A stretch of DNA of 64,000 nt from NCBI GenBank assembly GCA_002197995.1, contig NGZR01000001.1, positions 4,960,001-5,024,000 on the forward strand, read 5' to 3'. The notes under the pieces were generated by a model. That model was not told the origin of the DNA and made no database searches. It saw nothing but the letters and a program-made list of their open reading frames with translations. Position 1 is the first letter of the stretch. Each line of letters starts with the position of its first letter. This DNA comes from Gaeumannomyces sp. JS-464 (lineage: Eukaryota; Ascomycota; Sordariomycetes; Magnaporthales; Magnaporthaceae). The translations under genes were made by a program, and so were the position numbers. Shown in pieces: positions 55,744-64,000 of the stretch.

Positions 55744-58518
55744 TCATTGTAGCATAGTTGTATCAACATCAATGCCGCCACCAATCGGCACCTGGCCGAA
55801 ACCACCCGGTTGATTGTGCAGCCAGTCCATATTTCCAGCAGGCCAGTAAAGATCAAGCAAAAAGTCGTCTGCTGCCGTTCCTGTATGATGGTCCGTCGCG
55901 GGTCCTATGGCGCTAGCGCCTTCGAAAGCGGCGTTGGCCAGGGCTTGCCACGTGGTTGGCGTGATGGTGCCGCTCCCCGTTCGCGCGGGTGCTTGGTCGC
56001 GTGGCGGATGCAGCGAGCCTTCCGCCGCAGCCGCAGCGCTGACGGTCGCGTCCATTTCGGGGCGCGGGGCCGACATTTCAGGACCTCGCTCGGTGGCTGC
56101 GTCGCCCTGGGCCGAGCGCTGAAAATCGCGCAGAATCCCAAGGCATCGCCTCGCAAACGTGCTGCCTGCGACTGGTTAAACACTGAGAGCGCCCTGACGC
56201 AGAGAGACCAAGATGACTGTAGGAGGTTCTCGGGGTGAGGGACGCCGTCTCCGTGAACGCCGGGGGTGGCCTCGAGATGGCAAAAGACCAGCCTGAGGTT
56301 TGGCGTGAGAAGAACAGCGAGAATGACCGTCCCTGCCGTGTACAGATAGAAAATCGCGTACCACCAAGGCATTGTCGCCCTCGCTTCTTTCTCCTCCTCA
56401 ACCATTTCCCAAACCAGGGCTATCAGTTCGTGGGCGGCCGAGACGCAAGAGCGGACGCATGTCTTGAGAACGCCACGCTGGAAATCCGTCGTCATCCCGG
56501 CGGCATCGGCTTGGAGGAAGGCGCCTGATGAAAGCTCGACTGTCGTCGGCCGGAAGAGAAGGATCCGAAGGTGTAGGTACCTTCCGTGCAGCGTTACCGC
56601 CTGATTCGCAAATGTCGAGGCGGACTCTGCCGAGACCCCACCGTAATCGGTATCACGAGGATGGACTCGAAGGTGGTCCGGTAGCCTGGCATGCCAACTA
56701 GACAGGCTGAAGTCGATTTCGTGAAGACGCTGGAGATCTTGAACGTTTACTCCTTCGGGACCGGCTCGCCGAAGATCAGGATGTGGAGCATAAAAGTGCC
56801 TGGAGGTAGGCAGATGTTATGATATCAAGTCAGCAATCTTGGCCATCCTTCAAAGTTGCGAGTCGAAACAGGAGGTTATCCGCATACTCTATGACCCTCA
56901 TGAGTATTGCTTCAGACGCAGCGTGTGCACGTAAAAATCCACTCGCGACTTCAGATCAGGAGGCATCTTGGGTAGAATCGAGCCGCTGCCCAGTGCCGTC
57001 GAAAGAAGATCGTCGTCCACAGGCAGTGGCAAGGGAACAACCGTCTTCCACACGACCATGGATGGTCTGCCCAGCACCATACTAACGACCCTATCCATCA
57101 GGATGCAACCCCACCATGTCCGCCGTCGCTCCTCACGGTCAGCCTGGCTCTCCCTGGGGTGGTCCACGTTGACGCCGATTCCCTGGGCAGCGCGGATCGC
57201 TGTACCGATGGCCACCCAGCACCCGTTGACGAGGTCTGTCGCCTGGAGGTACTGGGCGGTTAGTATGTGGGCCTGGACAAGCTGCATCGAGCAGCCGTGG
57301 TCCACGTTGGACTGGTGCGAGGAGGACGCGTGAGCGCTCGTAAAAGGCGTGCGCGCTTCTTTTGGACGAAGGCCCTGGCTCCAGCGTGGAGGCAACTGAG
57401 CAACCTAGTGCGAGCATGATGTTGAGTCGGGCGTGGGCGGCGCGTATTGTATGGATTGTGTCTTCTGCTGACGGCTCCACGTCACCCCAGATCGTCTCGT
57501 ACCACTTCATAAATGATCCTTTGTGTAGTACCGGGAATAGCGAATGGATCGATTCCCAATATTTGTTGAGGTGTGTATCCGCCACCCTCCGTGGCGGTAA
57601 TATCAGCTCATCCATTAGCGCCTCCAGCGCCTCTCGGTCCCTTTTCAACCTGCGGCGGTCGCGCGGAGCGGCGGCTCCGTACGACATAGAAGCTCCACCC
57701 TCCGAGGGACTCGGTCCGGCGGCGTCTTCTGACGTAATGCTAGACATTCCCCGATGTCTCCCGGAAGATTCGCGCACCTCGCGCACAAACGCCGCGGCGC
57801 TGGATCGGCCCAAGAAAACGGCGCGGCCGGACTCGGTTGGCGTGCTCTCCGTTGCTCCCATGGCGCTCCCGGGCTCCGGCGATCCCAAGACTTCATGACC
57901 TGTCGCGGGGCCGCTGCCGTTGTCTGTGGACTCTTCCCGGCCCAGACGCTGCATGTGAATCAGCTGGGAAGCCGCCATGTGCCGGTCGATAGGCGACGCT
58001 ACGGTTGCGTGACCAGCACCGGTTTCGGCGGGAGCGGGGTTGAAAACATCATTGACTAGTTGGACCCCATTGTAGGGCTGGCCTGCGGGTGCCTGTCGCG
58101 GCGATATCTGATGCGGCCGCTGGTGGCTTGGCCCGACGAAGTGGTGTGGAAGCGGCGTTGGCCCGTCCAGCCCTCGAGCCGCCCGCTCCAGCTCTTGGAT
58201 GCGCTCCTCCAGCGATCGGACGTAGAGCGGGCTGATGTCTGACGTCTGCTGCGAGTCGGCGACGTCGACGAATATGCACTGCTCCGGGCTCACGCGCTTC
58301 CTGGCGCAGGCGCCGCACACAGGCCGCGTCCCGTCGCAGCGCACCTTGCGGTCCCGACACTCCTGACAAGCAAGCCGGGTCTTGCGACGCTTTGCCGGAG
58401 GCGGCCCGTCATCGGCTGTGTCGCCGCCAACAGGGGCCTCTGTCGCCGGGGCGATATCTGCGCTGGCCCCGTCGCCGGCTTTATCAGAGGCCGGTCTGGC
58501 GTCGTCGCCGGTCTCCAT
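55744..58518 (-). CDS. Zn2Cys6 transcription factor with fungal-specific TF domain
   Basis: Nuclear regulator, probably of the neighbouring genes. Exons 58518-56870 and 56799-55744 give about 901 residues. A basic PPAKRRKTRLACQECRDRKV then RCDGTRPVCGACARKRV forms the binuclear zinc cluster (about residues 45-85), followed by YVRSLEERIQELERAARGLD, a dimerisation coiled coil. A disordered stretch precedes the fungal TF domain: DTHLNKYWESIHSLFPVLHK, LVQAHILTAQYLQATDLVNG, EERRRTWWGCILMDRVVSMV then LGRP, HLHLRILLFRP and PWWYAIFYLYTAGTVILAVL. Three single-base breaks occur: an extra base near 57313-57316, one missing near 56919-56928 (FYVH / AASEAILMRVIEYADN), and one A missing from the run at 56155-56157, after which RCLGILRDFQRSAQGD continues to the stop at 55744. 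The intron donor GTTTCG is weak, so that boundary is less sure. Confidence 0.85.
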
Positions 58519-59126
58519 GTATCATTGGCTGTATTCCTGTGCTGATAAAGTGCCTCCCTGGTTGACTGCGTGTCCCAAATGTACTCGGGGAGTATCAAGA
58601 CATGTTGGTCCTTTCGAGGATGAAAACGCGGGGAGACGAAACCCTCCTCCGAGATCTCGGGGCAGAGATCGTGTGGAGGTGGAGGCTGGGTTGCAGGCGG
58701 AGTGCTTGATCGTTTTTGAGCGGCGGCCCCGGCTCGAGAGGGGAAATAAGTGGGGGCTCGCGAGTCATGCCCATCGCAAATATGGGGAGCTGCATACCCA
58801 CGACACGGGGTGGCCGTGGGGAACTGGGGCGCCGGTGGGCTCCGTCCATGGAGTCGTATTTCCGTTCCTTGCCCGGGCCTCTTGGTCCCCTTGGCGTTCG
58901 GGATCCAGCCCGGCTACGGGCATGTTGGGTCGGCAGCTATTTAGGGGCCGTCGTCGTCCTGTGTCGTGTAGAGCTGCCAGCGTGGACGCCTTCGCCAGTC
59001 CGCCTCCTCGACAAGGCAGCTCTGCCTCTGACCGCCCTGCCAGCACAAATCACGTCGGGTCCCACAGCACAGCGTATCTTAGAGCAAAGGAAGACTCGGG
59101 TGCCGTTGGCCCATCAGTTGCCCGCC
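58519..59126. promoter_or_regulatory. Divergent promoter region of the Zn2Cys6 regulator and the MFS transporter
   Basis: A 608-bp spacer between the divergent regulator and transporter genes. Regulator and target often share such a region. No TATA box; CGG/CCG triplets are frequent but the region is GC-rich, so I do not assign a binding site. Confidence 0.45.
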
Positions 59127-61066
59127 ATGTTGGGGTTCATGCGCGACCACAACGTGATGCTCACGACCCACGTGAGCCTCAACATGCTGCTTGCCGCATT
59201 CACCCTCGGCATCAGTGTCTTTGCTTATGGGTTTGAGGGCGGTGTTGTCAACACAATCCAAGCTATGCCAAGTACGTATGCGTCGTCCCGGGAAATGGTA
59301 GAAAGGTAGAGTGCTTCGGAAACCCGGGGTTGGACGCCAAGAGACGGCTATCTACAGATCTGTGACAACGAGATGCTGACAGCTACGGGCCCCTGATACA
59401 GAGTTTGTCGAACAGTTTGGCGAGCTGAACCCGAAGACCGGCAAATACGTCCTCTCGCCTGACCGCCTGGCCTACCTCAACTCGCTGCCTCTCATCACTT
59501 ATGCCTTCGGCGTGGTGCTCTCGTCCCGGCTTAGCGAACGGTTCGGCCGACGCGTCGTTTTCATCCTCATGAACTCCATCTGCGCTGCCGGCGCAGCTGT
59601 TTCGTACACGTCAACAACATACGGCCAGATCCTAGCCGGCCGCATGATGCTGCAAATCCACATCGGAATGGAGGCGGCACTTGTTCCCATCTTCATGGGA
59701 GAGCTGGTTCCGGCGGCGGTTCGCGGTACCTTCGTCGGAAGCTTCACCTTTTCCCACATTTTCGCCAACTTCATATCCTCCATCATTACCAACTTCACCA
59801 GCAAGTACCCAGACCACAGCTCCTGGAAGATTCCGCTCGCGTGCATCTTCACGTTCCCCTCCCTGGCCTTGTTGATGTCGGTCTTTCTTCCGGAGTCACC
59901 TCGCTGGCTGCTGCGGAAGGGGCAGAATGAGAAGGCGGCCGAGATGTTGTCGTACATCAATGGAGCGAGGGAGGGCTTCGTTGCCGAGGACCAGATCAAG
60001 CTCCTCCGTCAGGCGCTGGATGACTCTGTGGAGCAGGGCAGGTGGAGTGACATGCTCAAGGGCACCAACAAGGTAAGAGCCCTCCTCGTACTTGGTATTA
60101 TTGCTGGTGATGTTTTATGGCTGCTGACTTAGCCTCTTCGCTCACCGACAGAAACGCACCATTACCGCTTGTATCGCCGCTGCCTCCTCTATGCTTACGG
60201 GAATGAGCTTTGCCGCAAACTACGGCGCGATTTTCCTTGCCCAGGTGAATGTTCTGGGTAAGTTGCTGATGCATGAAAAGGCTGCCCCTGATACATTCAC
60301 TCCTCGCCTAGCGTTGATGCGTGTGCTGACCTCCCTTCCTCAGATCCGTTCATGATTACTATGGTCAAGCGTGCTGTCCTTCTCCTGGGCCCTATTACAG
60401 TCATGGCCTGCATTGATAGGCTGGGCCGACGGTCGACATTCCTCTTCCTTGGCACCGGTTCGGCCGTGTCACTGCTTGTCATGGGCTCTCTGGGCAGCAT
60501 CGAATCGCAGACGACAGACCTCAAGAAGGCCATCGTAGCCATGTCTATCGTCTTTCCGTTTTGCTATATCGGATCATTTGGCTCCATGTACGTCTCTGCA
60601 CCCCGCTCCATTCTTCCTCGGCTGCAAAACTCTAACATACGCACGCAGCATGCAAATCGTGCCTTCGGAGATCTCGCACATCAGCCTGCGCGACAAGACA
60701 TCCATGGTGTACTGGATTGTCTCGGACGTGTGCAACTTTGTCGCCACATTTACGCTGCCGTATCTGCTGCAGGCCCCGTACGCGAACCTGGGCGCAAAGG
60801 TAGGCTTTATCTACGCAGCCACGTCCATCGGGTTCCTGGTATGGGCGTTCCTGTGCTATCACGATTTGACTGGCAGGTCTTTAGAAGAAGTGGATGAGAT
60901 GTTCGAAGCCGGCGTCCCCGCGTGGCGGTCCAAGTCGTGGATGTCGACCAGCAAGATGGCGCAGCTCACGGCGATGGAGAACTCTAAAGGGGGCGTAGTC
61001 ATGGATGAGAAAAAGGCTTTGGATGTGGAGGAAGCCACACACGTGGAGGGCCAGCAAAAAAACTGA
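59127..61066 (+). CDS. MFS transporter, sugar-porter family
   Basis: Twelve-helix permease of the sugar porter family. Exons 59127-59271, 59402-60072, 60152-60257, 60344-60587 and 60649-61066 give 527 residues with no frame break. Signatures: SVFAYGFEGGVVNTIQAMP in helix 1, SSRLSERFGRRVVF after helix 2, QIHIGMEAALVPIFMGELVP then AAVRGTFVG, LPESPRWLLRKG at the central loop, ACIDRLGRRSTFLFLG, and IVPSEISHISLRDKTSMVYW in place of the usual PAE motif. The C-terminal tail is charged (LEEVDEMFEAGVPAWRSKSW). The family also contains quinate and other acid carriers, so a non-sugar substrate is possible. Its position next to the regulator and the gentisate genes suggests uptake of an aromatic compound or glycoside, which is inference. 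Confidence 0.92.
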
Positions 61067-62765
61067 TCATGGTCAACACGGCGGCAACTGTGCCTCGCGG
61101 GTATCACAGGCGCACGCAAACGCAGATAATGGGAATTTCAGGCATATCTACGTACCCGAGCTGCGGTTATCCTGCTCCGCGTCTGTGGGCCATATACTCG
61201 GCCGAATGTTCATATATCCATAAAGCTTGAAGAGAAGGTCATGCTCACTCCGAACAACATAACGGCCGTATACATCACATCAAAGCTGACTTGTAGTTAA
61301 AATGATTGTTCTGAAGTCAGCCGGCACGCGGGGAAGTCCGCCCGCCGCGGCGGGAAGAGAGCAAATCCCAGGAGGCATGCAGGGGATGAATATCATGCAG
61401 CGGAAAATGAGCAACCGCACTCCTTCCAACCGATGGTGGGCAAGACAAAGTTAGGTGTGTGGGGAAGGCAGACAGGCAGAAGCGTAGCATCCTTCCTCAT
61501 TTTATCCGCATCGGACCATCATGAAGGTATTGCAGCCAACAGCACCCCGTCGGGAGGGGCAGCTGACGATGGCGACACAAGGAGGGTGGGGAGGGAGAGA
61601 GAGGCGGGTCGGGTGTGTGCGGGCTTTTCTCCCGCACATGCTGAGCAAAAACAATTGGTGCCGACTGGAGAGGCAGTCGACGAGGAAAAGGTCCAAGAAA
61701 GTTGGAAAGAAGCAAAACGACAGGATCGTGCGGGTGCGCCGAGCAATAAACCGAGTGCCACCTACGCCAGCGCTTTCAATAAGCGGCCTGGGCAGCTCAC
61801 TCGAAAGTCATGGCGCACGATATGATCCATCGCCGCGTTCTGGTGCGCTGTGCGCGTTGGCTTTTTTGCCGGAATTGAACCACGCACGACTGATGTCGCC
61901 AGGGCCCGCGCTAACATCGAGCTGGCGGCCCCGCCCCTCGCAATACCCCTGGCTAGCCACGCCAAATAAGATTAAAAACCCATGCGTCCTGCACCTCTGA
62001 TTGGCACCCCTGGGAGAGCACGCCCTGTGCCTGCAGGGGCTAGCAACGCAGGTACTCTGCCCTACAGCCGTTTTGGGACTAGGCCGCAGGTTGTCGAGTG
62101 CTGAGCCCTCGGGCTCGTATTTGTGCCCTTTGTTGGTGGTTTTGCCCTGGCGCGCTGACGATGGTGAATGCACGATCCACCATCCCCTCCTAGGTCACCA
62201 CACAACGGGCCAAGCATTGGGCGTCGGCGAGGGCAAGCTGACAACCCGGCTATCACTGCGTCTCTGGCAGCTAAGACATGGAGCAAAATACTGACACCGA
62301 CAAGCCGCCGAGCCTGCCGCCATGGGGCCAGCCGTCAATACGACGCTGCGCGTTGGCGAGAACAGCCCGAGTGCCCGAGTAACTTCATGTCCTGTGCCAA
62401 GCACATCGCCTTTCTAATTTTATGACGCGGTTGGGCCAAGCCGGGCCAGCTCGGCCGATCTCTCCGTCCTTCCTCGCCTGCCTGGGCTCTCGTCTCTCGA
62501 CTGGCCCCCTGGCTGGGCTGTATTGCGTGCTGCCGTGCAGGTGCAGGCCTCCCTTTAAAATGACGAGGTGCTGCTCCTCCCCCAGCCTGCCTACCAGGCA
62601 CGCCGATGATCGTCGTCGTCACCCGGATCTTGTTCCTCGTAGACCTCTCCTGGGATAGTGTAAGGGCGTGCCGTCAAGGGGCCAACCGCCTTTCCATCCC
62701 GTCCATTCGTTCCTGAATCCAAACAAGAAAGGATTGTCCTCGCGTCACCCGTTCGCTCCTTCAAG
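61067..62765. other. Intergenic region
   Basis: About 1.7 kb between the transporter and the GH55-like gene. A minus-strand B-box-like sequence near 61872-61882 was examined for a tRNA and rejected. No supportable gene. Confidence 0.5.
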
Positions 62766-64000
62766 ATGCGCAGTCTCTCATTCAACTCTTTTCTCGCCCT
62801 CTCCTCCCTATTGGGCCTAGGCCATGCGATCAAGGGCAACGCCACCGCCGACGATGTCGTGACCCTAGTTACTAGGGTCACCATCACCACTTGCCCGATC
62901 CCTCCTACCCCTCCGCCACCATGCTCTTCTGGGCCTTCTAAGCCAGCCTCGGACTTGACCACAAGCACCACTCGCACTACGACCGCCACCACGGTTATCC
63001 ATACCACACGAAGGAGTAACACCACTTCTTCCTCGTGGACCACCAAGCTTCCTGGTACCGGGACCGGCACTGGCCCAACGCACACCACATCGGGTACTTG
63101 GGGTAACAGTACCACGCGCGTTACCAGCAGCAGCTCGACTGTAGTTACCAGCAGCAGCTCGACCTTAGTTAGCAGCATCAGCTCGACCGTATCGACCTCC
63201 TCTTCCAGCACTACCATCAGCCCTCCAGCCTGCACGGATCATTGGCTTGCGAAGATTGACCATCAAGGCCTTGCCCCTTATGTCTCCAGCCCGTCCACCT
63301 ACAAGGTCTTTCGCAATGTCAAGGACTTTGGTGCCAAAGGTGACGGTGAGTCGGATGACACCGAAGCCATCAACCGGGCCATTAGCGAGGGAGGCCGTTG
63401 CGGTCCCGGAAAGTGCCATGGCACCACCATCTCGCCTGCTGTCGTCTACTTCCCCCCGGGTACCTACCTGGTGACCAAGCCCATTATCGACTACTATTTC
63501 ACGCAGATATACGGCAACCCTGACTGCATGCCCGTCATCAAGGCCGCAAGCAACTTCGACGGCGCATGGGTTCTAGATGCCAACCAGTACCAGGCTGGTG
63601 GCTCCTTGGGCTGGGGCTCGACCAATGTCTTCTGGCGCCAAGTCCGCAACCTGGTCATCGACCTGACTGGCGTGTCGTCCTCGACTAGCCTGGCGGGCAT
63701 CCACTGGCCCTCCTCACAGGCCACCAGCCTCCAGAACATCTTGGTCAAGATGTCTACCGCCAGCGACACAAAGCACTATGGCATGCTCATCGAGGAGGGC
63801 AGTGGCGGCTACATTGGCGATATGGTGTTCCAAGGTAAGAGTTTGACCTCCTGAAACCCGGCATCTGTAAACGCAGAAAATGCTAACAGTATTGAACTAG
63901 GTGGCCTCTATGGCATGCGTGTCGGCAACCAGCAATTCACCATGCGCAACCTGACGTTTGTCGGTGCCAAGACCGCTATCAGCCAGATCTGGGACTGGGG
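62766..64000 (+). CDS. GH55-like glucan 1,3-beta-glucosidase, 3' partial
   Basis: Secreted enzyme with a pectate-lyase-3 beta-helix, as in fungal GH55 exo/endo-1,3-beta-glucanases that act on laminarin or fungal cell wall glucan. Exon 1 is 62766-63834; after an intron (GTAAGA...TAG, with a GCTAAC branch) exon 2 starts at 63901 and runs off the window. A signal peptide (SFNSFLALSSLLGLGHA) is followed by about 140 residues rich in Ser and Thr, including repeated SSSST units. The catalytic fold then opens with VFRNVKDFGAKGDGESDDTE, AVVYFPPGTYLVTKPIIDYY, FWRQVRNLVIDLTGV and GIHWPSSQATSLQNILVKMS. The second exon reads GGLYGMRVGNQQFTMRNLTF. About half or more of a normal GH55 protein lies beyond the end. 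A Ser/Thr linker at the N-terminus rather than between domains is less common. Confidence 0.85.

Noticed and set aside
61850..61930. Possible minus-strand tRNA with the B-box-like sequence GGTTCAATTCC
   Set aside because: The T stem forms only about three pairs, and the acceptor stem would need a T-rich 5' strand that is not present.
1..64000. CRISPR arrays, bacterial operons or insertion sequences
   Set aside because: Spliceosomal introns and fungal gene families throughout; no regularly spaced direct repeats or transposase genes seen.

Overview
This window is nuclear DNA from a filamentous ascomycete (Pezizomycotina), most likely a sordariomycete and possibly a relative of the Chaetomiaceae. 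The evidence is GC-rich coding regions, mostly 50-130 nt introns with GTANGT / CTGAC / YAG signals, three Pth11-type receptors (two with an N-terminal CFEM domain), a Zn2Cys6 regulator, an AA9 polysaccharide monooxygenase and a GH55-like glucanase. Genes lie on both strands with 0.1-2 kb spacers. All exon boundaries here were placed by eye from splice signals, reading frame and protein motifs.

Layout: a protein kinase cut by the left edge (1-1924); a large protein of unknown function with 27-residue repeats (3237-6214); Pol III subunit RPC34 (7061-8457); a cyclophilin with a mitochondrial presequence (8846-10065, minus); an ENTH-domain epsin (11833-13749); a secreted protein (14373-15221, minus); tRNA-Arg(CCG) at 16112-16183; the Hsp70/Hsp90 co-chaperone STI1 (16667-18685, minus); a CFEM-Pth11 receptor (20704-22758); a membrane-anchored hemerythrin-like protein; a small secreted Cys-containing protein; an SDR; a second Pth11 receptor (28338-29912); and a TPR-SET protein (30576-33042, minus). 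From 33474 to 41063 lie a D-serine dehydratase, an esterase, a RidA-type enamine deaminase and an ACS-family transporter. Then come a third receptor (CFEM, 41215-43311, minus), ceramide synthase (44462-45751), an AA9 enzyme with a repetitive acidic Cys tail (47412-48819) and a GH3 beta-glucosidase without signal peptide (49134-51725, minus).

The most coherent functional block is 52273-61066: a fumarylacetoacetase-family hydrolase, a small GFA-fold protein, gentisate 1,2-dioxygenase, a Zn2Cys6 regulator and a sugar-porter-family MFS transporter. Together they look like a gentisate (aromatic acid) catabolic cluster. The ring-cleavage enzyme and the candidate fumarylpyruvate hydrolase are present. 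The GFA-fold protein sits where a glutathione-dependent maleylpyruvate isomerase would be needed. A second, looser association is D-serine dehydratase with RidA, because the first makes the reactive enamine that the second removes. The window ends inside a GH55-like glucanase with a Ser/Thr-rich linker.

Reading caution: at least 22 single-base frame breaks interrupt otherwise well-conserved reading frames in 16 genes, including essential ones (RPC34, STI1). Many fall in short homopolymers. They are best explained as consensus errors of the assembly, so the genes are annotated as intact with the break position noted.
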